From positions 1 to 34,483 of the forward strand of contig NZ_JANXNX010000106.1 in assembly GCF_025353885.1 (NCBI RefSeq): DNA of 34,483 nt, in the 5' to 3' direction. The notes below the pieces were generated by a model, which ran no database searches, was not told the origin of the DNA, and saw only the letters and a program-made list of their open reading frames with translations. A program made the position numbers and the translations under genes. Source of the stretch: Sphingomonas sp. Its GTDB lineage: Bacteria; Pseudomonadota; Alphaproteobacteria; Sphingomonadales; Sphingomonadaceae. Position 1 is the stretch's first letter; every line of letters begins with the position of its first letter. This document shows positions 19,134 to 27,269 of this stretch, piece by piece.

Positions 19134-20135
19134 TCACAGGTTTTTCAAGGCGGCTGCGAGCGCATCAATCTCTGCCTGAGGCTGGTCCCAAGATATTACG
19201 AAGCGCGCCTCGCCCGGCCCCCAGTCGTAAAAATCAAAGCCCTGCGCACGAAGCGCGGCGGCCTGGTAGGCGTCGAGCGTAACGAAGACCTCGTTCGCCT
19301 CGGCCGGGTGAAGCAGGCGGCCCGCCGCCGCCGCTGCCAACTGGGTCGCGCCCGCGTTGGCAGCGCGAGCGGTGGTCAACCACAGATCGTCGTCCAGCAT
19401 CGCCAGCAACTGGGCCGCCTGATACCGTCCCTTCGACGACAAATGCCCGGCGCGCTTGCGACGGACACGAAGCTCGTGCACCAGGCTCCGGTCGAAAAGG
19501 ATCAAAGCCTCTGCCGACAGTCCGCCGTTCTTGATGAAGCCGAAACTCAATGCTTCCACGCCACTGCGCCACGTCACATCCGCGGGGGCCGCGCCGGTAT
19601 GCGCGATCGCATTAGCAAATCGCGCGCCGTCCATATGGAGCCGCAGGCCACGCGTCTTGGCGAGCGCGCCGATTGCCGCGACTTCCTCCGGCGCATAGCT
19701 TTGGCCATATTCGGTAGCATTGGTGATCGAAATCGCTGCGGCCTGCGTTCGGTGAACGTCGTTAGCGATCCCGTCCAGCAACACGTTGATCGTGCCGGGC
19801 GTCAGCTTTGCAGCATTACCGTCCGCAAGCAGAAGCCTGGCTCCCCCGGAATAGAACTCCGGGGCACCTGCCTCGTCGTTCTGGATGTGCGCGTCCCGGT
19901 GGCAAACGATCCCGCGATACGGCGGACACAGCGCCGCCAGTGCCAGCGAATTAGCCGCCGTCCCCGTCGCCACCCACAGAGCGCAGACCTCGGTCTCAAA
20001 CAGGTCAGAGAAAGCTGCATCCAGCGACTGGCTTAGCGCATCGCCGTCATAGGCAGTATCAACCCGATTGGCGCGCGCAATCGCGTTCAGGACGGCCGGA
20101 TGAACAGAGGCCGCATTGTCAGAAAAGAAACGCAT
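19134..20135 (-). CDS. Threonine aldolase family, PLP-dependent
   Basis: A 333-residue fold-type I PLP enzyme of the beta-eliminating lyase/threonine aldolase family, which cleaves L-threonine or L-allo-threonine to glycine and acetaldehyde. MRFFSDNAA opens the family pattern, ATGTAANSLAL binds the cofactor phosphate, HMDGAR has the PLP aspartate D169, and K202 in FIKNGGLSAEA is the Schiff-base lysine. GGGG lies 4 bases upstream of ATG 20135. It precedes the transporter gene with a one-base gap. Stereospecificity (low-specificity L type) cannot be judged from the sequence. Confidence 0.9.
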   Translation of the reverse strand: MRFFSDNAASVHPAVLNAIARANRVDTAYDGDALSQSLDAAFSDLFETEVCALWVATGTAANSLALAALCPPYRGIVCHRDAHIQNDEAGAPEFYSGGARLLLADGNAAKLTPGTINVLLDGIANDVHRTQAAAISITNATEYGQSYAPEEVAAIGALAKTRGLRLHMDGARFANAIAHTGAAPADVTWRSGVEALSFGFIKNGGLSAEALILFDRSLVHELRVRRKRAGHLSSKGRYQAAQLLAMLDDDLWLTTARAANAGATQLAAAAAGRLLHPAEANEVFVTLDAYQAAALRAQGFDFYDWGPGEARFVISWDQPQAEIDALAAALKNL

Positions 20136-20181
20136 GATAGCCCCATGCGGTTCTCGTCGGTTCGCGTCAATTGCTGTCGGC

Positions 20182-20224
20182 GCTGGACCCGGCGGTCGGA
20201 CTGCGACTTGTCAACATGTCCAGC
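20182..20224 (-). terminator. Inverted repeat directly after ribH
   Basis: GCTGGAC (20182-20188) and GTCCAGC (20218-20224) form a perfect 7-bp stem with a 29-base loop, abutting the ribH stop codon. No T-run follows on the minus strand. It may end or stabilise the riboflavin operon transcript, but the long loop makes this weak. Confidence 0.3.
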
Positions 20225-20647
20225 CTAAGCGCCGAACCGTTCCTTGAGCGCCATCATCGCGAGGGCGGCCCTGGCGGCTTCCCCGCCCTTATTCTTTTCA
20301 TCGGGACGCGCGCGGGTCAGCGCCTGGGCTTCATTTTCGACGGTGAGGATGCCGTTGCCGATTGCCAGGCCATCCATCGTCAACGCCATGACCCCACGCG
20401 CGCTTTCTCCGGCGACGATTTCAAAGTGATATGTTTCGCCGCGGATGACTATCCCCAAGGCGACATAGCCGTCGTAGCGCCCACTTTCCGCCGCCAGGGC
20501 GATCGCGCCCGGAATTTCGAGCGCGCCCGGCACCGTGATCGTGTCATGGTGGTGACCCGCGTTATCAAGCGCTTCGCGTGCACCCTGTAGCAGCAGATCG
20601 TTGAGCGGGGCATAGAACCGCGCTTCGATGATAAGCAGTTTTGCCAT
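20225..20647 (-). CDS. ribH: 6,7-dimethyl-8-ribityllumazine synthase
   Basis: A 140-residue enzyme that condenses 3,4-dihydroxy-2-butanone 4-phosphate with the ribitylaminouracil intermediate to give lumazine, the penultimate step of riboflavin synthesis. [12 protein letters not shown] and [14 protein letters not shown], with the active-site histidine, are the family signature. Its ATG shares one base with the TAA stop of the upstream ribB fusion (TAATG), so translation is coupled: one gene makes the four-carbon substrate and the next consumes it. Confidence 0.96.
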   Translation of the reverse strand: MAKLLIIEARFYAPLNDLLLQGAREALDNAGHHHDTITVPGALEIPGAIALAAESGRYDGYVALGIVIRGETYHFEIVAGESARGVMALTMDGLAIGNGILTVENEAQALTRARPDEKNKGGEAARAALAMMALKERFGA

Positions 20648-21948
20648 TAATTCATTTCCGGTCCGGGGATTGGGCGTTCGCCGATTATGGACAGGCCGTA
20701 ACCGTCGAGCGCGATGAGGGTATGGTGAGTATTGGTCAGCAGGATCATGTCCTGTACGCCCAATTCGGCAAGAACTTGCGCCCCGACGCCATAATCACGC
20801 AATTCTTCTACTTCGGGCGCGCCAGAACTCTTGCCTTGCGCCCGCAGGTTCATCGCGCGGCTCAAACCGTCCTGCATGGTGCGATTGATGACGACAATAA
20901 CGCCGGCACCGTCCTCCGCGATGACTTTCATCGATCCTGAGAGTAGTCCCGATCGGCCATTCTCTTCGCCGAACGTGTCAACGAAGATCGAATGCGTGTG
21001 CATGCGCACCAGCGTCGGTTTGGCGGGGTCGATATACCCTTTTACCAATGCGACCGTTTCGTCGCCGGTTGCCTTGTTATAGAATGTCATCGCGGTCCAG
21101 TCGCCGCCCCAGCGACTGACAAACCGCATCTCGGTACGCTTTTCGATCAGATGGTCATGCTTTTGCCGAAAAGCGATGAGATCGCGGATCGTCCCGATCT
21201 TCAGGCCGTGCAAGCGGGCAAACGCGGTCAGGTCACCCATCCGCGCCATGGTGCCGTCATCCTTCATGATCTCGCAGATCACGCCTGACGGGTTAAGGCC
21301 CGCGAGACGCGCGACATCGACCGCTGCTTCGGTATGACCGGCGCGTGCCAGCACGCCGCCTTCACGTGCGATTAGCGGAAAGACGTGGCCGGGTGTCACG
21401 ATGTCGCCGGACCCTTTACTGGCGTCGATGGCAACCGAAATGGTGCGCGCGCGGTCAGCGGCCGAAATGCCGGTCGTGACGCCTTCGCGCGCCTCGATCG
21501 AAGTCGTGAACGCGGTTTCGTGCCGGGTCCCGTTGGCACGGCTCATCAACTGCAAGTCCAGAGTGTCGACGCGCGACTTGGAGAGGGCAAGGCAGATTAG
21601 CCCGCGTCCGTGTGTCGCCATGAAGTTGATTGCGTCCGGGGTCGCCATCTGGGCGGGAATAATGAGGTCGCCTTCATTTTCCCGGTCTTCGTCGTCCACC
21701 AGGATAAACATCCGACCATTGCGGGCCTCGTCGATAATGTCCTCGATCGGCACCAGCGACGGGGTGTGGTCGTTCGACAACAGATATGCCTCAAGTTTGC
21801 GCAACGTGTCCGCCGTGGGATTCCACGTAGGAGAATCGAGATCACGCAGACTGTTTGCATGAAGGCCCGCTGCGCGCGCGAGACCGGAGCGCGAAACCCC
21901 TCCGCCGGCGACATGGTCTCTTAGTTTTTCAATAAAGGATGTGTTCAT
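20647..21948 (-). CDS. ribB: HTH-RibB-RibX fusion: 3,4-dihydroxy-2-butanone 4-phosphate synthase with N-terminal helix-turn-helix and degenerate RibA-like domain
   Basis: A 433-residue protein with three parts. Residues about 1-58 look like a Cro/XRE-type [22 protein letters not shown] being the helix-turn-helix, followed by [14 protein letters not shown]. Residues about 65-265 are a complete DHBP synthase: [10 protein letters not shown] with the metal glutamates, GHVFPL, and RAGHTEA. Residues about 275-433 resemble GTP cyclohydrolase II but contain no cysteine: VRMHTHS stands where RibA has VRxHSEC, and the CxC of the zinc site is missing, as in the RibBX variant described in proteobacteria. 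The protein should therefore make DHBP from ribulose 5-phosphate but not open GTP. It lies downstream of tRNA-Thr and translates into ribH. There is no ribosome-binding site; the predicted transcript starts at the ATG. Confidence 0.9.
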   Translation of the reverse strand: MNTSFIEKLRDHVAGGGVSRSGLARAAGLHANSLRDLDSPTWNPTADTLRKLEAYLLSNDHTPSLVPIEDIIDEARNGRMFILVDDEDRENEGDLIIPAQMATPDAINFMATHGRGLICLALSKSRVDTLDLQLMSRANGTRHETAFTTSIEAREGVTTGISAADRARTISVAIDASKGSGDIVTPGHVFPLIAREGGVLARAGHTEAAVDVARLAGLNPSGVICEIMKDDGTMARMGDLTAFARLHGLKIGTIRDLIAFRQKHDHLIEKRTEMRFVSRWGGDWTAMTFYNKATGDETVALVKGYIDPAKPTLVRMHTHSIFVDTFGEENGRSGLLSGSMKVIAEDGAGVIVVINRTMQDGLSRAMNLRAQGKSSGAPEVEELRDYGVGAQVLAELGVQDMILLTNTHHTLIALDGYGLSIIGERPIPGPEMN

Positions 21949-21953
21949 TACCC

Positions 21954-21983
21954 AAGATAATCACATCGTAGTGTGATCGTCAA
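21954..21983 (-). promoter_or_regulatory. Predicted ribB promoter, leaderless
   Basis: On the minus strand, TTGACG (21978-21983) and TATCTT (21954-21959) are separated by 18 bases. Only GGGTA lies between the -10 hexamer and the ATG at 21948, so a normal start distance of 6-8 bases puts transcription at the A of the ATG. This agrees with the missing ribosome-binding site. Confidence 0.55.
21960..21977. promoter_or_regulatory. 18-bp palindrome filling the ribB promoter spacer (candidate operator)
   Basis: ATCACA and TGTGAT form perfect 6-bp arms around a 6-base centre. The palindrome coincides exactly with the spacer between the predicted -35 and -10 elements of the ribB fusion gene. A bound dimer would block RNA polymerase. 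The obvious candidate ligand is the gene's own N-terminal HTH. It is not a Crp site, because the half-sites are in the opposite order (TCACA-N6-TGTGA). Confidence 0.55.
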
Positions 21984-22084
21984 TTCAAATGTGCCGATCG
22001 CTGGGGAACAATCAGCGCTGTGGTTCTGACCACTACCCGGGACAAGGTCTGGCTAAGCAAACGACCCGCCAGGTCTATGAAAAA

Positions 22085-22159
<75 letters not shown>

Positions 22160-22192
22160 ACATTGACCGGATAACCTGCCAATAGAGGCGCG

Positions 22193-22221
22193 CCTATGAA
22201 CAAAGCGGGTGGACTGGTCAA
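22193..22221 (-). promoter_or_regulatory. Possible promoter of tRNA-Thr
   Basis: TTGACC at 22216-22221 and CATAGG at 22193-22198 with a 17-base spacer on the minus strand would start transcription roughly 25-30 bases before the mature tRNA 5' end. The -35 is strong and the -10 is weak. Confidence 0.4.
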
Positions 22222-22224
22222 GGC

Positions 22225-22413
22225 GTGACGGACTATCAATCTGTCATGGCAAGAGCAGATCCCGAAAAACTGGCAGCGGCACTTCGCGAAAATTTGCGTC
22301 GGCGCAAGACGCAGGATCGCGCGCCCGAACCCACTTTTGGTGCCGATGAGGAGGGCGATTTCCCCTCGGAGAGCGATGCTCAACCGGTACCCGACAAGGG
22401 GTCGGCGGAATAG
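22225..22413 (+). CDS. Small conserved hypothetical protein
   Basis: A 62-residue hydrophilic protein starting at GTG 22225, or at ATG 22246 (55 residues). The segment ADPEKLAAALRENLRRRK, a basic amphipathic helix, resembles a small protein seen in sphingomonad genomes; the C-terminal half is acidic and probably disordered. No function is known. AAGG precedes the GTG at short range. It is divergent from tRNA-Thr and followed by a predicted stress promoter. Confidence 0.55.
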   Translation: MTDYQSVMARADPEKLAAALRENLRRRKTQDRAPEPTFGADEEGDFPSESDAQPVPDKGSAE

Positions 22414-22425
22414 AATTCGGGCACG

Positions 22426-22450
22426 GGAACGGCAAATGGACCGGTGCGTT
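22426..22450 (+). promoter_or_regulatory. EcfG-type general stress promoter
   Basis: GGAAC (22426-22430), a 16-base spacer and CGTT (22447-22450) match the consensus known for the alphaproteobacterial general stress sigma factor EcfG, GGAAC-N16/17-CGTT, without a mismatch. It is properly placed about 55 bases upstream of the small membrane protein gene at 22504. Confidence 0.7.
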
Positions 22451-22503
22451 GCTCTCTTAGTGGCAGAATCAGTCCATTATATCGAAACAGGAAAGGAACT
22501 CCA

Positions 22504-22653
22504 ATGTTTGGAATGATTGCAGCAGTTCTCGTGGTTCTTTGGTTGCTTGGGTTCCTGGCGTTTCACGTGGCCGGTGGACTTATCCACCTCCTACTGGTTG
22601 TGGCCGTTATCATGGTTGTCATCCATTTCGTCAGCGGTCGTCGGGCGGTTTAA
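22504..22653 (+). CDS. Lmo0937-family small membrane protein
   Basis: A 49-residue, almost wholly hydrophobic protein with two predicted membrane helices: IAAVLVVLWLLGFLAFHV, then GGLIHLLLVVAVIMVVIHFV, ending in a basic tail SGRRAV. The LWLLGFL and GGLIHLLLV segments identify the Lmo0937 family of unknown function, found in many bacteria and often stress-induced. AGGAAAGGA lies 6 bases before ATG 22504. An EcfG-type promoter precedes it, which suggests a role in stress tolerance. Confidence 0.85.
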   Translation: MFGMIAAVLVVLWLLGFLAFHVAGGLIHLLLVVAVIMVVIHFVSGRRAV

Positions 22654-22689
22654 CCCTCGTTAGCGTCGTGACCGCCGTGCAAGGGTTAA
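22650..22689. terminator. Inverted repeat between convergent genes
   Basis: TTAACCCT (22650-22657) and AGGGTTAA (22682-22689) pair perfectly. The repeat spans the stop codons of the small membrane protein gene (plus) and the flippase gene (minus). A second stem, GGCGGT (22644-22649) with ACCGCC (22671-22676), is interleaved with it, so the two are alternatives. There is no T-tract, so terminator function is only probable from position. Confidence 0.4.
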
Positions 22690-24171
22690 GATGTCGCTCA
22701 GGATCGGCCTGGCGAAAATGAGGGCTGCCGTGGCGAAAGCCACGAAACCGGTCAAGACGAGTATCAGCAAATGTGCTGTGACCAAGAGCGGCGGGAGCAG
22801 CCGGTCGGTCGTCGCGACGATGGCTGCCATTGCGGCAGCGGCCACCAACGGTCGGGCAATCTCCTTCAACAACGTGAAGGCATTGAGCCCGATCACGGGA
22901 AGCGACATGGCGGCGGTAATGATCGTCAACAAAGGAAACCCGAACAGCCAAGCCTCGGCAAGACCGGTTGCACCGCGGTGGACGCCAACTGCAAAACAGG
23001 TCGTCATGATGATAGCGCCCGCCAGTGAACTATAGACTGCCATCCGCGGTTTGCCGAGCGCGTTGGTCACCGGCGCGAATAGAATCTGCAGTGTCACGAA
23101 CGGCATGACCCATGCCAGTACATGGATGAGCGGGGCGACTTCGACCCAGTGCGGTCCAAGGACGGTCTGCACGAGCGGTTCTGCGGTCAGCGCCATCCCC
23201 GCATAGAATGGCAGTGATACGAGCATGATCATCCCCGTCGAACGCACGAATGCCGCGGCGATGGCGGGACGATCATCCTGCAGCCGTGCATAAGCCGAAT
23301 AGGCAATCTCGTTCATCGGGGGGACGAATTTACTGGTCAGCAATTGCGCCAGGAATAGCGCGGTCGAGTACAGCCCGAGATGCCGGGCATCAAGGAACCG
23401 CCCACCGATGAAAATGTCGGATTGGGTTTGGACGAACCATAGCAACTGGCTGGTGATGACCGCCAATCCAAAACTCATTGTCGCTCCCGCCCCGGCAAAG
23501 CGGAAACTGGGCGTGAAGTCGGGTCGCGCGGCGATCGACATGCCAATGGCGCGCGTCCAGATCATTGCGATCGGCGCGAACACCAATGTCCACACGCCCC
23601 AGCCCGCCATTGCCCCAGTCAAGGCGGTGCCAGCCCCCGCAAAGGCGGAAGCAAAGTTGGCCATCGCTTGCGCCCGGAAATCCATTTTGCGGCTAAGCAG
23701 CGCCACCGAAAGCGCTAATGGCGGGTTGGCAAGGTAGATCAGGCATTGCGTCCGGAGCAGGTCGGCAACGATCGGTTGCCGATAGTAAGCGGCAACCGCG
23801 GGGGCGAGCAGAAACTGGAGAATCGCCAGCGTGCCGTTGAGTAGAATCAGCAAGCCCAGCACTTGGCGAACATGATGTTGATCGATTGTCGGGGCACGGA
23901 TCAGCGCATTCGCAAAGCTGCCGCCGCTGAGCATGCTCAAGAGCACCAGTACGCTCGACGTCATCGCAAAGACACCGTAATCCGCGGGTGCTAAAAGCCT
24001 GATAACGATGAAGGTGGCCGACCAAGTGAACAACTGGGCAAAAATCTGGCTGCCGGAGCGCCACACCAGGCTCTTGACCACGTGGGAGCCAAGTTCGGTC
24101 GTGACCACATCGGGAAGATCGCCGGGAGTTACGATCGGGCCGTGAAGGCTGATATCTTCAGGGCCGGGCAT
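22660..24171 (-). CDS. Oligosaccharide flippase family protein (Wzx-type, MOP superfamily)
   Basis: A protein of about 503 residues from ATG 24171 with 12-14 hydrophobic segments; the early segment SLVWRSGSQIFAQLFTWSATF and RLLAPADYGVFAM are typical of polysaccharide-exporting flippases of the Wzx/WzxC group. It would move lipid-linked sugar units across the inner membrane for exopolysaccharide or surface glycan. The frame is open for 16 more codons upstream to 24219, but the ATG is preferred because the conserved part begins after it. A GAGGA sits rather far (14 bases) upstream. No glycosyltransferase or polymerase is adjacent, so it is an isolated copy. Confidence 0.85.
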   Translation of the reverse strand: MPGPEDISLHGPIVTPGDLPDVVTTELGSHVVKSLVWRSGSQIFAQLFTWSATFIVIRLLAPADYGVFAMTSSVLVLLSMLSGGSFANALIRAPTIDQHHVRQVLGLLILLNGTLAILQFLLAPAVAAYYRQPIVADLLRTQCLIYLANPPLALSVALLSRKMDFRAQAMANFASAFAGAGTALTGAMAGWGVWTLVFAPIAMIWTRAIGMSIAARPDFTPSFRFAGAGATMSFGLAVITSQLLWFVQTQSDIFIGGRFLDARHLGLYSTALFLAQLLTSKFVPPMNEIAYSAYARLQDDRPAIAAAFVRSTGMIMLVSLPFYAGMALTAEPLVQTVLGPHWVEVAPLIHVLAWVMPFVTLQILFAPVTNALGKPRMAVYSSLAGAIIMTTCFAVGVHRGATGLAEAWLFGFPLLTIITAAMSLPVIGLNAFTLLKEIARPLVAAAAMAAIVATTDRLLPPLLVTAHLLILVLTGFVAFATAALIFARPILSDILTLARRSRR

Positions 24172-24293
24172 CGAGATACAGCTTTTCCTCGCGGTGCAAC
24201 CGTTGTGCGCCGCCCGCAAGAAGCGTTACCAGCAATTACTGCATTAGACCGCTGATATTTTCACTTTAAAAGCTATGTAACGGGACGGCTTGA

Positions 24294-24479
24294 TTAGCCC
24301 CCGCCGAAACTGGCCGGAAGTGTCTCGGCTTCAGCTTTCGCGCCCGCGACAATTTTTTCGTAATGCTCGGCCATTTCGCCGTGAATTCGAGCAATCGACG
24401 CATCCGCGGAGATGCTGGCAAGCTCGCGCTCGTGCAATGCGCGACCCTGATAATAGTCCATGTCGTTCTGCTTGCTCAT
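24294..24479 (-). CDS. Small conserved hypothetical protein
   Basis: A 61-residue protein, MSKQNDMDYYQGRALHERE onwards, with a long amphipathic helix (ELASISADASIARIHGEMAEHYEKIVAGAKAEAE). Proteins with this YYxxRAxxE and HxxMAxxYE pattern recur in sphingomonads without a known function. ATG 24479 is chosen because GAGGGG lies 5 bases upstream; an upstream extension to 24542 lacks one. A GGAAC-N16-AGTT sequence upstream could be a stress promoter. It is divergent from the Crp/Fnr regulator gene. Confidence 0.65.
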   Translation of the reverse strand: MSKQNDMDYYQGRALHERELASISADASIARIHGEMAEHYEKIVAGAKAEAETLPASFGGG

Positions 24480-24530
24480 CTGGACCCCTCGCGTAACGAC
24501 GCATTGAGCTAAACGAATGATTTCGCGAAT

Positions 24531-24555
24531 AACTTCGATCAATTGCGATGGTTCC
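24531..24555 (-). promoter_or_regulatory. Possible EcfG-type promoter, one mismatch
   Basis: On the minus strand GGAAC (24551-24555) is followed after 16 bases by AGTT (24531-24534), one mismatch from the GGAAC-N16-CGTT consensus. It is about 50 bases upstream of the small gene starting at 24479. Confidence 0.35.
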
Positions 24556-24613
24556 TGATATAGCTGGTTGCAAGAACGAAACTGTGCCGGAAGGTGCGCA
24601 AGATGGAGGTGGG

Positions 24614-25363
24614 ATGCTTACCAGCCGGTTTTTGATGGGACGCCATCGCGAGGATTTGAGCGAGCATGAATTGGAGGCGCTGGAGCGTGCCGTCGGCTCA
24701 GTCACCACCTATGCGGCGCGCGAGGAGCTGGTACATCACGGCACGGAAATCCATCACAGCATGTTGCTGGTCGAAGGGTTCGTGTGCCGCTACATGGATG
24801 GGCTGGATGGCCACCGCCAGTTGGTCGCGCTGCACGTCCCAGGTGACTTTGTCGATCTGCATGGTTTTCCCCTGAAACGCCTGGACCATGACATCGCCTC
24901 GCTGACGGAGGTGAAAGTGGCCAACTTCCCGCATCCGGATTTATCGCGATTGATCGTCCAGCACCCCAATCTGGGAAGGATGCTGTGGTTCAGCACCTTG
25001 CTAGACGCCGCCATGCACCGTGAATGGATTTTCCGGCTTGGTCGACTGGGAGCCATTGGCCGGGTCGCGCATTTTTTTGCGGAGGTTGGCAGGCGACTGC
25101 AGATGGTCGGCTTGAGTGACGGGTCTTTGTTCCCGCTGCCGCTCCACCAGTCGGACCTGGCCGAGGCCTGCGGGATCACCACGGTCCACGTCAATCGCGT
25201 CCTTCGCGACCTGCGCGAACGTAAGGTCGTGAATTTCAAAGCTGGGGAGGTCGTTGTCCACGACATTTTGGCACTTCACGCGCTTGCCGAGTTTGACGAC
25301 AGATACCTTTACCCGTCCGCGGCCACCCAGCCAGAGGCCAAAGAGAAACGCCGCCACCCGTAA
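24614..25363 (+). CDS. Crp/Fnr-family transcriptional regulator
   Basis: A 249-residue regulator: an N-terminal cyclic-nucleotide-binding-like barrel (HHSMLLVEGFVCRYMDG, LHVPGDFVDLHGF), a long dimer helix, and a C-terminal winged HTH with LHQSDLAEACGITTVHVNRVLRDLRE as the DNA-binding unit. No FNR-like N-terminal cysteine cluster is present, so it does not sense oxygen through an iron-sulfur centre. The effector is unknown. ATG 24614 is chosen because GGAGG lies 4 bases upstream; an open extension to 24548 is not conserved in appearance. Its end overlaps the terminator hairpin of typA. Sphingomonads carry many such paralogues. Confidence 0.9.
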   Translation: MLTSRFLMGRHREDLSEHELEALERAVGSVTTYAAREELVHHGTEIHHSMLLVEGFVCRYMDGLDGHRQLVALHVPGDFVDLHGFPLKRLDHDIASLTEVKVANFPHPDLSRLIVQHPNLGRMLWFSTLLDAAMHREWIFRLGRLGAIGRVAHFFAEVGRRLQMVGLSDGSLFPLPLHQSDLAEACGITTVHVNRVLRDLRERKVVNFKAGEVVVHDILALHALAEFDDRYLYPSAATQPEAKEKRRHP

Positions 25364-25375
25364 GGGCAACGGCGT
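25348..25375 (-). terminator. Rho-independent terminator of typA
   Basis: On the minus strand ACGCCG pairs with CGGCGT around an inner CCC/GGG stem with a four-base loop, followed by TTTCTCTTT. It lies 7 bases after the typA stop (25382-25384). It also covers the last codons of the plus-strand Crp/Fnr gene, for which it can serve as a weaker terminator. Confidence 0.65.
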
Positions 25376-25381
25376 GTTCGA

Positions 25382-27214
25382 TCAGGCAGCCTTGGCGCGG
25401 CTTGCGCGCTTGCGCTCGTTGGGATCGAGATACCGTTTGCGAAGGCGAATGCTTTTCGGCGTGACTTCGACCAGTTCGTCATCATCGATATAGGCGATGG
25501 CCTGCTCCAGCGTCAGGCGCTTCGGCGGGGTCAGGCGGATGGTGTCCTCCTTGCCGCTCACGCGAAAGTTGGTCAGCGCCTTCGACTTCATCGGGTTGAC
25601 TTCCAGATCGTCAGTCTTGGCATTTTCGCCGACAATCATGCCCTCGTAAAGCTGCTCCTGCGGGGCAACCATCAGGATACCGCGCTCTTCCAATGGACCA
25701 AGGGCATAGGCATTCGCCTCGCCAGCACCGTTGGAGATCAGCACGCCATTCTTGCGGCCTTCAATCTTGCCCTTGTGAGGGCCATATTTTTCAAACAATC
25801 GATTCATGATTCCTGTGCCGCGTGTGTCGGACAGGAATTCGCCGTGATAACCGATCATCCCGCGTGCAGGTGCGCTGAAGGTGATGCGGGTTTTGCCGCC
25901 TCCCGATGGACGCATGTCGGTCATTTCTGCCTTCCGGATGTTCATCTTATCAACGACAGTGCCCGAATATTCTTCGTCGACGTCGATGATGACTACTTCA
26001 TAGGGCTCGGTCTTGCCGCCGGTTTCATCTTCGGAGAACAACACGCGCGGGCGGCTGATGCCGAGTTCAAAACCCTCGCGACGCATCGTTTCGATCAATA
26101 CGCCCAACTGAAGCTCGCCGCGACCGGCAACCTCATAGCTGTCCTTGTCTGAAGATTCGGTCACCTTGATCGCGACGTTCGATTCGGCTTCGCGGAACAG
26201 GCGATCGCGAATCATGCGACTTGTGACTTTAGTGCCTTCGCGACCAGCCATTGGCGAATCGTTCACGGCAAAGCGCATTGACAGCGTTGGTGGATCGATC
26301 GCCTGTGCGTGAAGCGGCTCGGTCACGCTTGGGTCGCAGATCGTGTTAGCAACGGTCGCGACCGTCAGCCCGGCAAGTGAGATGATGTCACCCGCATTGG
26401 CTTCTTCGACCGGAATTCGCTCGAGGCCACGAAACGCCATGATCTTCGACGCGCGACCGGTTTCGACGACCTTGCCATCCGGGTCGAGCGCGTGGATGGC
26501 CATGTTGGTCCGGACCGAACCCGAAAACACCATCCCGGTGAGGATACGACCGAGGAAGTTGTCGCGATCGAGCAGCGTGACGAGAAACTTGAACGGACCA
26601 TCGGGGTCGGCCGATGGCGCCGGGACGTGCTTGACGATCGTCTCGAAGAGCGGAGTCAACGTACCTTCACGAACATCCGGATTGTCGCCGGCGTAACCAT
26701 TACGACCGCTGGCAAAAATAACCGGAAAATCAAGCTGCTCGTCGTTTGCATCCAGGCTGACGAAAAGGTCGAACACTTCATCCAGCACTTCCTGTGCGCG
26801 CGCGTCCTGGCGGTCGATCTTATTGACGACGACGATCGGCTTCAACCCTAGTGCCAGCGCCTTGCCCGTGACGAACTTGGTCTGCGGCATTGCGCCTTCG
26901 GCAGCATCGACCAGCAGGACGACGCCGTCGACCATCGATAGGATACGCTCTACTTCGCCGCCGAAATCGGCGTGTCCAGGCGTGTCTACAATGTTGATCC
27001 GCGTCTTTTCGCCGTGATGATCGTCCCATTCGATCGACGTGCACTTGGCGAGAATCGTGATCCCGCGCTCCTTTTCAAGATCGTTCGAATCCATCGCGCG
27101 CTCTTCGATGCGCTGGTTGTCGCGAAACGTGCCCGACTGGCGAAACAGCTGATCGACTAGAGTTGTCTTGCCATGATCGACGTGCGCGATGATGGCTACA
27201 TTACGTAGGCTCAT
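25382..27214 (-). CDS. typA: Translational GTPase TypA/BipA
   Basis: A 610-residue ribosome-associated GTPase needed for growth under cold and other stresses and for late ribosome assembly. The GTPase domain has the P-loop AHVDHGKT at 10-17, DTPGH at 77-81 and NKID at 131-134. EF-G-like domains follow, and the C-terminal TypA domain has [19 protein letters not shown]. Full length and intact. AGGA lies 8 bases before ATG 27214. An 8-bp inverted repeat is found 56-100 bases upstream. Confidence 0.97.
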   Translation of the reverse strand: MSLRNVAIIAHVDHGKTTLVDQLFRQSGTFRDNQRIEERAMDSNDLEKERGITILAKCTSIEWDDHHGEKTRINIVDTPGHADFGGEVERILSMVDGVVLLVDAAEGAMPQTKFVTGKALALGLKPIVVVNKIDRQDARAQEVLDEVFDLFVSLDANDEQLDFPVIFASGRNGYAGDNPDVREGTLTPLFETIVKHVPAPSADPDGPFKFLVTLLDRDNFLGRILTGMVFSGSVRTNMAIHALDPDGKVVETGRASKIMAFRGLERIPVEEANAGDIISLAGLTVATVANTICDPSVTEPLHAQAIDPPTLSMRFAVNDSPMAGREGTKVTSRMIRDRLFREAESNVAIKVTESSDKDSYEVAGRGELQLGVLIETMRREGFELGISRPRVLFSEDETGGKTEPYEVVIIDVDEEYSGTVVDKMNIRKAEMTDMRPSGGGKTRITFSAPARGMIGYHGEFLSDTRGTGIMNRLFEKYGPHKGKIEGRKNGVLISNGAGEANAYALGPLEERGILMVAPQEQLYEGMIVGENAKTDDLEVNPMKSKALTNFRVSGKEDTIRLTPPKRLTLEQAIAYIDDDELVEVTPKSIRLRKRYLDPNERKRASRAKAA

Positions 27215-27269
27215 GAAATATCCTGGATGAACGAACTGGGAATTGGCGCGCGCTTAGCCGAAATGACGC

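Noticed and set aside
21960-21977. Crp/FNR-type binding site
   Set aside because: The half-sites are TCACA then TGTGA, the reverse of the Crp order TGTGA-N6-TCACA, and the centre does not fit FNR.
21949-22084. FMN riboswitch before the riboflavin genes
   Set aside because: No RFN-element motifs are visible and the predicted promoter leaves no leader RNA.
22644-22689. H-type RNA pseudoknot
   Set aside because: The two stems are interleaved, but no base is left to bridge the deep groove of the 8-bp stem, so simultaneous formation is unlikely.
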